The notes beneath the pieces are model-generated. The model worked only from the letters and a program-made list of their open reading frames with translations. It was not told the DNA's origin and searched no databases. A stretch of DNA of 64,000 nucleotides from Shimia sp040225985 (GTDB lineage: Bacteria > Pseudomonadota > Alphaproteobacteria > Rhodobacterales > Rhodobacteraceae): contig NZ_JBBPEU010000001.1 in the NCBI RefSeq assembly GCF_040225985.1, positions 124,001 to 188,000 on the forward strand, in the 5' to 3' direction. Each line of letters starts with the position of its first letter. Position 1 is the first letter of the stretch. This document shows, in pieces, positions 33,911-42,337 of this stretch. Made by a program: the position numbers and the translations under genes.

Positions 33911-35257
33911 TCATCGAGCGGCCTCATTCACAGGACTGCTTGCGCGGCGCAAAAGCAATCCGAGTTGCGCAAAGCAAGATGCAGTCGCCGTACTTTTTCT
34001 GGAAGCCCAAAATTTCTCGAGTTCCGGCCAAAGACGCAGGGCTTTGTCCACCTGCAGATCACTACCTTCGGAATAAAGGCCGGATTTGATCATCATTTCT
34101 GAGTCTTCGTAAGCGCCAAGAAGTCCCCTAATTTCTGAAATGATCGCATTCTCGTGCTCGTTCGCGGCACCGGGCAAGCTCCGAGATACTGATTTGACGA
34201 TATCCACTGACGGGTACCGGCCACGTTCCGCAATCTTGCGATCCAGAACAATGTGTCCATCCAAAGCGCCTCGCAGGATATCGGCGATGGGTTCTTCCAA
34301 ATCCGACCCCGCCACCAAGACGCTGAAAACGGCGGTAATGTCGCCACCACCGTCTTCTCCGGGGCCCGCCCGTTCGCAAAGCGACATGATCGTATGTGCC
34401 GTTGAAGCTGGGTATCCTCTTAACGCAGGCATCTCCCCTGCCGCAACGGCGATCTCTCGGTGCGCTTCGGCAAATCGGGTCACCGAATCCATCAGCAAAA
34501 GCACATGCCGCCCTTCGTCCCGAAAATGCTCGGCAATCGCCATTGCGGTTAAGGCACAGCGCTTTCGATAGGTCGGGGGCTGGTCTGAGGTGGCGGCCAC
34601 CACAACAGAGCGTGACAAGCCCTCCGGTCCGAGCACGTCTTCCACAAATTCTCGAATCTCGCGCCCGCGTTCTCCGACAAGCGCAATGACGACCAAATCT
34701 GCCGTCATCCTCCGGGCTAGATCTGCAATCAGACTAGACTTTCCCACACCAGACCCGGCGAAAAGGCCAATGCGTTGTCCGCGCACAACCGGGAGAACGG
34801 TGTTGAAAATGGGTGAGCCCGTTTCAAGCCGTTCGCCCAACGCCTTTCGGCGAGTCGCTATCAAGGGCTTACGTTTGATGTCGACTGGGGACACGCCGCC
34901 CAATAACGGGAATCCATCCATGGCGTCTCCATTCGCGTCAACGATTCGTCCGAGCCAGCTGTCACTTGGGCTGAGCTTTTGCGGTCCGAGAAGACGCACG
35001 CGATCCCCGATTGCTACACCATCCGGAACCCCATCAGGAAGGACAGAAACCTCCGCCCCGTGAAGCTGAATCACTTCTCCAGTTAAGCAAACCCTCAAAG
35101 AGGTTTCGACCCGCAAACAGTCACCGACGCGCGCCAAACCGCCCAACCCTCGCACACGCAACAAATTGCTCTCTACCGCACAAACCCGCCCTATATCGCG
35201 GGCGGTTTCCAATTCGGCGATTTCGGTTCGTACTGAAAGGAGGTTACAGGCAGCCAT
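33911..35257 (-). CDS. fliI: flagellum-specific ATPase FliI
   Basis: 448 residues. Walker A GLFAGSGVGKSS (about 168) and Walker B in HVLLLMDSVTRFAEAHREIA, plus the FliI/SctN-type PALRGYPASTAHTI, are clear. FliI hydrolyses ATP at the base of the flagellar export apparatus and unloads chaperoned substrates. GAGGAG precedes ATG 35257. It is divergent from flgB. No fliH or fliJ gene is adjacent. Confidence 0.96.
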   Translation of the reverse strand: MAACNLLSVRTEIAELETARDIGRVCAVESNLLRVRGLGGLARVGDCLRVETSLRVCLTGEVIQLHGAEVSVLPDGVPDGVAIGDRVRLLGPQKLSPSDSWLGRIVDANGDAMDGFPLLGGVSPVDIKRKPLIATRRKALGERLETGSPIFNTVLPVVRGQRIGLFAGSGVGKSSLIADLARRMTADLVVIALVGERGREIREFVEDVLGPEGLSRSVVVAATSDQPPTYRKRCALTAMAIAEHFRDEGRHVLLLMDSVTRFAEAHREIAVAAGEMPALRGYPASTAHTIMSLCERAGPGEDGGGDITAVFSVLVAGSDLEEPIADILRGALDGHIVLDRKIAERGRYPSVDIVKSVSRSLPGAANEHENAIISEIRGLLGAYEDSEMMIKSGLYSEGSDLQVDKALRLWPELEKFWASRKSTATASCFAQLGLLLRRASSPVNEAAR

Positions 35258-35304
35258 TCAATTCTCCTCAATTCTTCTGAAAACAATTTCTAAAGGAATC
35301 AGGG

Positions 35305-35320
35305 TTAAGCCTTGCTTTAA
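35305..35320. promoter_or_regulatory. CtrA-like site in the fliI/flgB divergent region
   Basis: Two TTAA boxes (35305-35308 and 35317-35320) are separated by 8 bases. The CtrA consensus is TTAA-N7-TTAA, so spacing is off by one. It lies 22-37 bp upstream of flgB and 48-63 bp upstream of fliI, a sensible place to control both. Confidence 0.35.
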
Positions 35321-35341
35321 GTTGTTCGAGGAGAAACCCGA

Positions 35342-35725
35342 ATGTTCAAAGGACTAAAAGTTTTTCAATTGTCTTACGCCATGGCATCCCATGCCGCACA
35401 ACGACAGGCGATCGTTTCACAGAACGTGGCGAATGCAGACACACCCGGATATGCCGCCAAGGATGTGACACCCTTTGCAGAGGTCTTATCTTCAAGCGCA
35501 GGTTCATTTGAAATGCGCTCAACCCGCTCCCAACACGTAAGTACTGCAGCCTCAGGGCTCGCAGAGCCGGTAACCCGTGCGACGCCCAATTCGCCCAACG
35601 GAAACGGCATTTCCATCGAGGAAGAACTGTTAAAGTCAGTCGACGCCAAAAGGCAACATGATCGCGCACTGGCAATCTACAAATCCGGCATGAACGTTCT
35701 GCGTTCAAGCCTGGGCAAAGTATGA
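35342..35725 (+). CDS. flgB: flagellar proximal rod protein FlgB
   Basis: 127 residues with the FlgB rod motif HAAQRQAIVSQNVANADTPGY near the N-terminus and a C-terminal helical segment (EEELLKSVDAKRQHDRAL). GAGGAGAAA precedes ATG 35342. It opens the plus-strand rod and ring operon flgB-flgC-fliE-fliQ-flgF-flgG-flgA-flgH-fliL. Confidence 0.95.
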   Translation: MFKGLKVFQLSYAMASHAAQRQAIVSQNVANADTPGYAAKDVTPFAEVLSSSAGSFEMRSTRSQHVSTAASGLAEPVTRATPNSPNGNGISIEEELLKSVDAKRQHDRALAIYKSGMNVLRSSLGKV

Positions 35726-35740
35726 TCGGTGGAGTGAAAA

Positions 35741-36127
35741 ATGACTGAATTTTCTGCCGCACTCCAAATCAGCAGCAGCGGTCTTCGCGCACAGGCAAAG
35801 AGACTGCGGCATATCTCGGAAAATATCGCGAATGCAGACACCCCCGGATATCGCAGAAAGACAGTGCCATTTGAACTGGACTCGGGCGAGTCGCTCGGTT
35901 CGGTGCGCCTAGGAAAGGTTCATTTGGACAGATCCGACCTGCGGCAGGTGTTCGATCCTTCGCATCCGCTTGCCAATGCAAAGGGGTTTTTTGAAGCTTC
36001 GAACGTCAACCTGATGGTCGAGATTGCCGACGCCCGCGAGGCGCATCGCAGCTATGAGGCCAATCTTAAAATGTTCGATCAGACACGGCAAATGTCATCT
36101 TCGCTTATGGAACTTCTCAGAAAATAG
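35741..36127 (+). CDS. flgC: flagellar proximal rod protein FlgC
   Basis: 128 residues, ISSSGLRAQAKRLRHISENIANADTPGY being the FlgC/rod N-terminal motif and EIADAREAHRSYEANLKMFD the C-terminal rod helix. It polymerises with FlgB, FlgF and FlgG through the periplasm. Fifteen bp after flgB; GGTGGAG ribosome site. Confidence 0.96.
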   Translation: MTEFSAALQISSSGLRAQAKRLRHISENIANADTPGYRRKTVPFELDSGESLGSVRLGKVHLDRSDLRQVFDPSHPLANAKGFFEASNVNLMVEIADAREAHRSYEANLKMFDQTRQMSSSLMELLRK

Positions 36128-36137
36128 AGGGCAAACA

Positions 36138-36428
36138 ATGGATCTTCGTACAAATTTCGCAACGCAAGGTTATGCTGCAGCCAAACCCGCAACCCAAGCG
36201 CAACCGTCATCAGGCAGCCTTGGCGACAGTTTGCATGTTGCTGCGAACGACTTCGCTGCCACACTACATAAAAGCGAAGTGATCGCTAAAAACGCGATGA
36301 CCGGATCGGCAGACCCCCATGCTTTGGTGCAGGCTTTGGCGCAAACGGAATTGGCTGTCGAAACCGCCGTAACCGTCCGCAACAAGGTTGTTGAGGCGTA
36401 TCAGGAGATCCTGCGGATGCCGGTTTGA
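36138..36428 (+). CDS. fliE: flagellar hook-basal body complex protein FliE
   Basis: 96 residues from ATG 36138 (GAGGGC upstream); the longer frame from 36024 overlaps flgC and is not used. The C-terminal half is the conserved FliE helix: AFA-like segment FAATLHKSEVIAKNAM, then DPHALVQALAQTELAVETAV and NKVVEAYQEILRM. FliE links the MS ring to the rod. Its stop overlaps the fliQ start by one base (TGATG). Confidence 0.94.
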   Translation: MDLRTNFATQGYAAAKPATQAQPSSGSLGDSLHVAANDFAATLHKSEVIAKNAMTGSADPHALVQALAQTELAVETAVTVRNKVVEAYQEILRMPV

Positions 36429-36697
36429 TGCTGTCAGACTCAGTCTTTTTCGACATTTTACGACAGGGCCTTTGGGTAGCCGTGATCATCTCAGTCCCGA
36501 TTCTGGCCGCTGCATTGATAACCGGTGTGGTGATCGGCCTTTTTCAGGCGCTGACGTCTATCCAGGAAATGACTCTGACCTTTGTGCCAAAGCTCATCGC
36601 AATCGCCGTCGTGTTCTGGATTTCGATGAACTTCATGACGAAAACGCTGGTTTCCTTTTTTCAGGATCAACTCATCCCGCTCATTATCGGAGCCTGA
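36428..36697 (+). CDS. fliQ: flagellar export gate protein FliQ
   Basis: 89 residues with two long membrane helices (about 15-38 and 52-75). The first is followed by the signature GLFQALTSIQEMTLTFVPK. FliQ is an export-gate component with FliP and FliR, neither of which is in the window. ATG 36428 shares its A with the fliE stop; a TTG one codon earlier is unlikely to be used. Confidence 0.95.
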   Translation: MLSDSVFFDILRQGLWVAVIISVPILAAALITGVVIGLFQALTSIQEMTLTFVPKLIAIAVVFWISMNFMTKTLVSFFQDQLIPLIIGA

Positions 36698-36700
36698 CCC

Positions 36701-37414
36701 ATGGACAACACAAGCTATACAATTTTGACCCGGCAATCTGGTTTGACCCGGGAGATGTCCACCATTGCGAATAATATCGCCAATGCTTCAACCACGGGCT
36801 TTCGTCAAGAAGGGTTGGTTTTCTCCGAGTACGTGCAAAAAGTCGGCCGAAATGACTCGGTTTCTATGGCGACCTCGCGGGTGTCTCATGTTCGGGGTGA
36901 ACAAGGCGCACTTATACAAACGGGTAACTCTTTCGACCTAGCGGTCGAAGGTGACGGATTTTTCCTTGTTCAGACACCCGATGGAGAACGCCTGACCCGC
37001 GCCGGTGCGTTTACGCCCAATCACGATGGTGATCTTGTCAACATGGACGGATACGCCGTGCTCGATGTTTCGGGGTCACCCATTTTCATTCCGCCTGACA
37101 GCGTAGGCATCAAGATCGCCCCCGACGGAACGATCAGCAATCAGGGTCAGCTTTTGGGTCAGATCGGCTTGGTGCGTCCAACAACTGCACATGACTTGAC
37201 CCGCGAGGCAGGGGTCTTGTTTTCGGTCAAAAATGGCCATGAGCCCGTGGTCGCTGGGCGGGTTATGCAAGGGTTTCTAGAAAATTCAAATGTGAACACA
37301 ATTGGTCAGCTGACCCGGATGATCGAGGTTCAGCGCGCCTATGAAGCGGGGCAGAGCTTTCTGGAACAGGAAAATGATCGCGTTCTGAACACCGTGAAAA
37401 CGCTTATCCGATAA
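36701..37414 (+). CDS. flgF: flagellar rod protein FlgF
   Basis: 237 residues. It begins with the rod motif MSTIANNIANASTTGFRQE, has the FlgE/F/G central segment LAVEGDGFFLVQTPDGERLTRAG, and ends with LTRMIEVQRAYEAGQSFL. It forms part of the rod between FlgB/C and FlgG. Three bp separate it from fliQ. Confidence 0.95.
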   Translation: MDNTSYTILTRQSGLTREMSTIANNIANASTTGFRQEGLVFSEYVQKVGRNDSVSMATSRVSHVRGEQGALIQTGNSFDLAVEGDGFFLVQTPDGERLTRAGAFTPNHDGDLVNMDGYAVLDVSGSPIFIPPDSVGIKIAPDGTISNQGQLLGQIGLVRPTTAHDLTREAGVLFSVKNGHEPVVAGRVMQGFLENSNVNTIGQLTRMIEVQRAYEAGQSFLEQENDRVLNTVKTLIR

Positions 37415-37430
37415 CGTGAAAGGATTTTAA

Positions 37431-38216
37431 ATGCGCGCACTAAAAATTGCCGCCACAGGCATGAGCGCCCAACAATTGCGGGTTGAAACGATTTCCAACA
37501 ACCTCGCCAACATGTCGACGACCGGCTACAATGCTCGGCGAGCGGAGTTCTCAGACCTGCATTATCAACAGGCATCAAGGCCCGGGACAATCAATGCCGC
37601 AGACGGCACTATCCTGCCGACGGGTGTTCAACTCGGGCTTGGCGTCAGGCCAACTGCGGTATCCGTACATCTGGCCCAAGGATCTTTATCTCAAACAAAT
37701 GGCGATTTGGACATCGCGATTGAGGGGCGGGGATATTTTGAAATTGTGCTGCCTTCGGGCCAATCCGGATATACAAGAGATGGTGGACTCAAACGTAGCG
37801 CAGACGGATTGATCGTTACCTCCGATGGGTTTCCCGTTGCACCCGAGATCGTCATTCCCGAGGACGCTCGCAGCATTTCTATCAACGCCGACGGTCAGGT
37901 TTTTGCCTATTTCTCCGATGCGGCTGAGGCACAGCTATTGGGTGAGTTTTCACTTGCCAACTTTGCCAATCCCAAGGGGTTGGAGGCTGTGGGCAGCAAT
38001 CTGTTCCTGGAGACTGAAGCTTCGGGAGTCCCCATTGTCTCGGCACCCGGTGAAGATGGCTTGGGCACCCTGAGACAAGGGTATCTCGAAGACAGTTCGG
38101 TCGACGCCGTTCGCGAAGTGACCGAGTTGATCGAAGCGCAGCGCGGGTACGAGTTGAACGCAAAGGTGATTACGGCCGCCGATCAGATGCTCGCGGCAAC
38201 CGCGCAGGTGCGTTGA
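37431..38216 (+). CDS. flgG: flagellar distal rod protein FlgG
   Basis: 261 residues, standard for FlgG. N-terminal TGMSAQQLRVETISNNLANM, central DIAIEGRGYFEIVLPSGQ and TRDG, C-terminal EVTELIEAQRGYELNAKVITAADQML. It forms the distal rod. GAAAGGA ribosome site before ATG 37431. The stop overlaps the flgA start (TGATG). Confidence 0.97.
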   Translation: MRALKIAATGMSAQQLRVETISNNLANMSTTGYNARRAEFSDLHYQQASRPGTINAADGTILPTGVQLGLGVRPTAVSVHLAQGSLSQTNGDLDIAIEGRGYFEIVLPSGQSGYTRDGGLKRSADGLIVTSDGFPVAPEIVIPEDARSISINADGQVFAYFSDAAEAQLLGEFSLANFANPKGLEAVGSNLFLETEASGVPIVSAPGEDGLGTLRQGYLEDSSVDAVREVTELIEAQRGYELNAKVITAADQMLAATAQVR

Positions 38217-38632
38217 TGTTTCGTGGACTCGCAACCTTCCTGATTTTCCCTACTCTCTGCTGGGGTGATACCGTGGTGCCGACGCGTACTATTCGGCCGA
38301 TGACCCTAATTGAACCGGCTTTCGTGACCCTGTCTCCCACAGACACCCAGGGCACTTATTCGAGTCTTCAAGATGTAATCGGTTTAGAGGCGAGGGTCGC
38401 GCTGTATCCAGGTCGCGCCATACGGCACGGAGATGTGGGACCTGCAGCGATAGTTGAACGCAACAAAATCGTTCTGCTGGTTTTTACCAACGGTGGTTTG
38501 AAAATCTTTACCGAAGGTCGGTCGCTAGAACGTGCAGGCACTGGCGAAAGAATCCGCGCGCTCAATCTCGAATCCAGGGTTCCTGTCTACGGGGTTGTGC
38601 AGCCCGACGGTTCCATCCTTGTTACTAAATAG
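38216..38632 (+). CDS. flgA: flagellar P-ring assembly chaperone FlgA
   Basis: 138 residues, with a signal-like start (FRGLATFLIFPTLCWG) and the SAF/FlgA C-terminal region (VIGLEARVALYPGRAIRHGDVGP, then LEASRVPVYGVVQPDGSI-like). FlgA helps FlgI form the P ring in the periplasm, but flgI is not downstream here. ATG 38216 overlaps the flgG stop; a TTG codon before it is not needed. Confidence 0.9.
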   Translation: MFRGLATFLIFPTLCWGDTVVPTRTIRPMTLIEPAFVTLSPTDTQGTYSSLQDVIGLEARVALYPGRAIRHGDVGPAAIVERNKIVLLVFTNGGLKIFTEGRSLERAGTGERIRALNLESRVPVYGVVQPDGSILVTK

Positions 38633-38644
38633 AAAGGAGGTACG

Positions 38645-39370
38645 ATGCGTTACCTCGTTGTTATTTTGTCTATTCTTGCTGTTTCCAACTGTGGACGTGT
38701 AGATCACTTTGGCAAGGCGCCTGAATTCACCTCAACGATGAATAATCAGGAACACTTTGCCATGATGAACCCGCCCCTTCCTGTCGTTTTGGAAAGTGCA
38801 AAACCTTCCGATCAGGCCTCATTGTGGAGCAAGAACCGACAATCGTTGCTTGGGGATCGGCGCGCGGTGCGGCGGGGTGATATCTTGACCGTTGTTATTG
38901 AACTGGACGAAGAGGCCGAGATTTCGAATGCGACGTCCCGTAAACGGCAAGGGTCCGAAAATGTGGCCGTTCCTCAACTGCTTGGGTTACCACAACGACT
39001 GGATGAAAACCTGCCAGCCGGCGCCTCGTCCGCCGAGGCCGTCGAAATTGGCTCCAAAAGTTACAGCAGCGGGGATGGATCGGTAAGTCGAAGCGAACAA
39101 CTTACCTTGCGCGTTGCCGCGACCATCACTGATGTTCTGCCAAACGGTGTATTGGCCATCCAAGGCGGGCAGGAGTTGCGCGTCAACTTTGAAATGCGAG
39201 AGCTTCTGGTGTCAGGTTTCGTGCGTCCCGAAGACATCTCGCGGCAGAACGAAATCACCTATGACAAGATCGCCTCGGCACGTGTTTCTTATGGAGGACG
39301 TGGTCAGATCACGGACGTTCAACAGCCCCGTTACGGGCAACAGATTCTGGATATGATTCTTCCGTTTTGA
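38645..39370 (+). CDS. flgH: flagellar L-ring lipoprotein FlgH
   Basis: 241 residues. FlgH core segments are SLWSKNRQSLLGDRRAVRRGDILTV, SKSYSSGDGSVSRSEQLTLRVA and the end YGGRGQITDVQQPRYGQQILD. The signal peptide ends in AVSNC, so the lipid-carrying Cys is present (Cys17) but Asn at -1 is unusual for a lipobox. AAAGGAGG precedes ATG 38645. FlgH forms the outer-membrane L ring. Confidence 0.94.
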   Translation: MRYLVVILSILAVSNCGRVDHFGKAPEFTSTMNNQEHFAMMNPPLPVVLESAKPSDQASLWSKNRQSLLGDRRAVRRGDILTVVIELDEEAEISNATSRKRQGSENVAVPQLLGLPQRLDENLPAGASSAEAVEIGSKSYSSGDGSVSRSEQLTLRVAATITDVLPNGVLAIQGGQELRVNFEMRELLVSGFVRPEDISRQNEITYDKIASARVSYGGRGQITDVQQPRYGQQILDMILPF

Positions 39371-39381
39371 CAGGTGGAAAA

Positions 39382-39879
39382 GTGAAGAAATTCCTCCCGA
39401 TTATTCTCATCGTTCTTGGTCTGGCTGCCGGTGCCGGAGCGGGGATCTACTTACAGCCGAAAAAGTCAGATCCAGAGGCCAGCACCGAAGACTGCCAACC
39501 ATCGGCTACAGAGGCAGAACGGGCCAAGGATAACGCGCGCCCACTTGCGCCACAGGATGTTGAATATGCCAAACTCAACAACCAATTCGTTATCCCAATA
39601 GTACAGGACGATTCGGTGACGTCGTTGGTCGTCATTTCCCTAACGCTTGAGGTGACACCCGGTACGAGGGAAGGTGTTTTTGCACGCGAACCCAAATTGC
39701 GGGATACCTTTTTGCAAGTCATGTTCGATCACGCAAATATGGGTGGGTTTGAAGGAAAGTTTACCAACTCCTCAAACCTTGAAGTGTTGCGAAATGCCTT
39801 GTTCGAAACGGCGCGCAACATCCTTGGGAGCAACATCAAGGATGTGTTGATCATGGATATCGTAAGGCAGGAAATATGA
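39382..39879 (+). CDS. fliL: flagellar basal-body protein FliL
   Basis: 165 residues from GTG 39382, with AGGTGG six bases upstream; a TTG at 39367 inside the flgH stop is the alternative. One N-terminal membrane helix (FLPIILIVLGLAAGAGAGIYL) is followed by a polar linker and the FliL periplasmic domain (LNNQFVIPIV, LTLEVTPG, LRNALFETARNILG). FliL associates with the stator in the inner membrane. It closes the operon. Confidence 0.88.
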   Translation: MKKFLPIILIVLGLAAGAGAGIYLQPKKSDPEASTEDCQPSATEAERAKDNARPLAPQDVEYAKLNNQFVIPIVQDDSVTSLVVISLTLEVTPGTREGVFAREPKLRDTFLQVMFDHANMGGFEGKFTNSSNLEVLRNALFETARNILGSNIKDVLIMDIVRQEI

Positions 39880-40043
39880 AGGCCCTCACGCACTGAACAT
39901 GAGGCTTTCGCAATTTGAAATCAAAATGCAGCGCCTCGTGCTTTGTGCCTACACAACACCCTACAAACACCAACCAATCAATTCACTTGAGACTTAAAGC
40001 TACAAATGTTCTGCATGAAATTGCCGAAAGAGGCCGGGGATTT
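39880..40043. other. gap between fliL and tRNA-Thr
   Basis: No gene. A weak bulged stem (near 39880-39906, CTCA/TGAG core) might act as a poor terminator for the flagellar operon. No direct repeat of the tRNA 3' end is visible. Confidence 0.4.
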
Positions 40044-40119
40044 TGGTGCCGGTGATAGGACTCGAACCTACGACCCCATCATTACGAATGACGTGCTCTA
40101 CCAGCTGAGCTACACCGGC
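40044..40119 (-). tRNA. tRNA-Thr (anticodon CGT)
   Basis: On the minus strand: acceptor GCCGGTG pairs with CACCGGC, D arm GCTC-AGCTGGTA-GAGC, anticodon stem CGTCA/TGATG with loop TTCGTAA (anticodon CGT), T arm with GGTTCGAGTCC, discriminator A and an encoded CCA (40044-40046). All stems are complete. The 3' end faces the flagellar cluster. Confidence 0.97.
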
Positions 40120-40256
40120 GCAGGAGCTTACATAGAGTGGGCTCAGAACCGAAGCAAGCCAAATCAACTATGATTTGTAAAGAAGGTAAAGATCGCGCTT
40201 CAATCATCCAGGCGACAGACAGAAAAGGTGGCAAAACTTGTGGCACTACTTTTCCG

Positions 40257-41939
40257 TTACGCATAGTTTTTGTTGCGTGACATTTTACCTATGCCCGGGT
40301 TCAGACTGTTGGTCGGGTCAACCGATTTGTAGAACGCGGCGAGATCAGGTTTGGCGGGATAGAGATGTCCGACATTATGCTCGGCCGGATACTCGGCACC
40401 GCGTTGGTCCAGAATTTCAAGCATCGCCTCCTTCAGGGTCTTTGGATCCGCGCCTTTCTTTAGGATGTAATCCTGGTGAAGCACATGACACATGAAATGC
40501 CCATAGTAGAGCCGCCCCACAAGTTGATCCGAAATCTCCTTCGGTAACTGCTCGAACCACTCGGTGTCGTTACGGCGCAGGGCAATATCCAGGGCCAGAA
40601 TATCCTCGACCTCGTCAGCATGTACTTTCATGTAGCGGATGGCGGCTCCTGCCGCGGCGAACCGGTGCAGCCCGGCGATCTTGGCCTCGCGTTCATCACA
40701 TGCGAAATAGCTCAGCTTTCCCTGATCGACCATTTCATCCAGAAGGTGTTGGGCTTCTTCAATACCGCCGTCATGCATCTTCAAGATCAGATGATGCGGA
40801 TACTGCTCACGGTATTCCCGCATTCTCTTAGGCAGGATATCTGGCCAAAATTTCATGACAAATTGCATGAAACTGTCGGTGAAATTTCTCATGCCGGGTA
40901 TATTGGCCAACCGGGCATCCACTGCACCCTTTAGGGCGAAAAAGGTTGGCAGACGATCCGTACCCAGTTTGTCGATCATGACCATGGTGTCTTTGCCGTA
41001 AACATCTGAAATATCGAAAACTTCTTCATGCATGTACTCGGCGCTGACGGGCAGAGTTTTGAACTCTGACAAAATTCGGCGACGCAACTCGGTCAAAGCC
41101 GCGGTCTCTTTTGCTCCGACATAGAACGTGCGCTCTTTCTCATTCTTGGCGTAGGTGTCCAGACGTACCGCAAAAACGGCAAGCTTACCCGCGCAGCCAG
41201 CGGCCTCGTACAGGCGCGATTTATCAGCGTTGAACCGGGCTGGCGTGCTGGCGTTCACATCCCGAACACGTTGGGCATAGTCTGTATCGGATGCCTTGCG
41301 ATTGTCAGTTTCGATATCGGCTGCTTCAAAAGCCCCGTGTTCAAGATTTGAGAGAATTTCCTCGGGTGTCTCACCCAACTTGATCCCAAGGTGGTTCACC
41401 AATTCCAGACTGCCTTCCTCGGTGATGCGGGCATACAGCGACAGCTCGGTATATGAAGGGCCACGCTCCACAAGCGAACCGCCAGAGTTGTTGCACACCC
41501 CTCCCACGACCGAGGCCCCGATACAGGACGACCCGATCACGGAATGTGGCTGGCGACCGATGGGCTCGAGCAGCTTTTCAAGCTTGAACAGGGTCGATCC
41601 AGGGAAGCTGATCACCTGTTTGCCATCATTAATCAGGTGAAGCCTGTCCATACGCCGAGTATTTATCAGAACCACACCGCGGTCATAGGTGCCTTTGGGC
41701 GTCGAGCCCTCGGTCAACCCGGTGTTGGCGGCTTGCATGATGACGATCTTGTCCGCCCGTACACACGCCTGCAACACTTGCCATTGCTGCAACAGGGTTG
41801 CCGGTTGAACGACAGCAAGAGCATCGCCTTCGCCAGAACGAAACCCTTTGCGAAACCTTTGCGTGCTGCGCGCGCTGGTCAACACATGGCGTGCCCCGCA
41901 AATTGTCTTTAAGCGTTTGATCAGGTCTGCGTCTGTCAT
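40257..41939 (-). CDS. dld: quinone-dependent D-lactate dehydrogenase
   Basis: 560 residues from ATG 41939 (a GTG five codons upstream is possible). It is an FAD-binding oxidoreductase of the Dld type: VIMQAANTGLTEGSTP is the FAD pyrophosphate loop, followed by GSSCIGASVVGGVCNNSGGS. The C-terminal half is the Dld membrane-binding and lactate domain (FHMLHQDY-like CHVLHQDYILKKGAD). It oxidises D-lactate to pyruvate with electrons going to the quinone pool. The divergent FadR-type regulator and the palindromic operators point to lactate-responsive control. Confidence 0.94.
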   Translation of the reverse strand: MTDADLIKRLKTICGARHVLTSARSTQRFRKGFRSGEGDALAVVQPATLLQQWQVLQACVRADKIVIMQAANTGLTEGSTPKGTYDRGVVLINTRRMDRLHLINDGKQVISFPGSTLFKLEKLLEPIGRQPHSVIGSSCIGASVVGGVCNNSGGSLVERGPSYTELSLYARITEEGSLELVNHLGIKLGETPEEILSNLEHGAFEAADIETDNRKASDTDYAQRVRDVNASTPARFNADKSRLYEAAGCAGKLAVFAVRLDTYAKNEKERTFYVGAKETAALTELRRRILSEFKTLPVSAEYMHEEVFDISDVYGKDTMVMIDKLGTDRLPTFFALKGAVDARLANIPGMRNFTDSFMQFVMKFWPDILPKRMREYREQYPHHLILKMHDGGIEEAQHLLDEMVDQGKLSYFACDEREAKIAGLHRFAAAGAAIRYMKVHADEVEDILALDIALRRNDTEWFEQLPKEISDQLVGRLYYGHFMCHVLHQDYILKKGADPKTLKEAMLEILDQRGAEYPAEHNVGHLYPAKPDLAAFYKSVDPTNSLNPGIGKMSRNKNYA

Positions 41940-42092
41940 CACATGCTCTTTCACTGGATTTGGCCAAGGCGACAGGCCGCCAGAGGGTTGAGGCCTTGGA
42001 AATGATTTTGACCGTTGCAGTTCAGGTTACCACAAGAACGATGGCGCGTCAGACAGTGCTCGGAAGTTGCACCAACCTCTCGCCAGATACTT

Positions 42093-42113
42093 ATGGTAAA
42101 TAATATTTACCAT
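42093..42113. promoter_or_regulatory. palindromic operator 1 for the FadR/LldR-type regulator
   Basis: Perfect inverted repeat with 10-bp arms ATGGTAAATA and TATTTACCAT around a single A. FadR/LldR/PdhR-type regulators bind TGGT-N-ACCA palindromes; this one has TGGT and ACCA ends. It is 154 bp upstream of dld and 225 bp upstream of the regulator gene. Confidence 0.75.
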
Positions 42114-42284
42114 TGCGACCGGTCAACAATTTTCTTTACCAGCAACTGAAGACCAAGATAAACTGCGAAGTTTTACTTACACTTTGATCGACCTAGCCCT
42201 CAATTACGCAACAAAGAGTCATAAAATTTTAAAGTATGGTCATACGCGACTTGGGGACGGGCTGTGTTGCAATGCTATCAAATG

Positions 42285-42304
42285 ATGGTAAATAATATGA
42301 ACAT
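42285..42304. promoter_or_regulatory. operator 2, half-conserved copy
   Basis: The 14 bases ATGGTAAATAATAT repeat exactly those of operator 1, 192 bp away. The other arm is degraded (GAACAT in place of TTACCAT). It lies 34-53 bp upstream of the regulator start, consistent with autoregulation. Confidence 0.6.
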
Positions 42305-42337
42305 CTCTAGTCGGCATATTTGATTTCGGAGACAAGT

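Noticed and set aside
39880..40043. Integration scar at tRNA-Thr
   Set aside because: No integrase gene or duplicate of the tRNA 3' end could be found by eye in the window.
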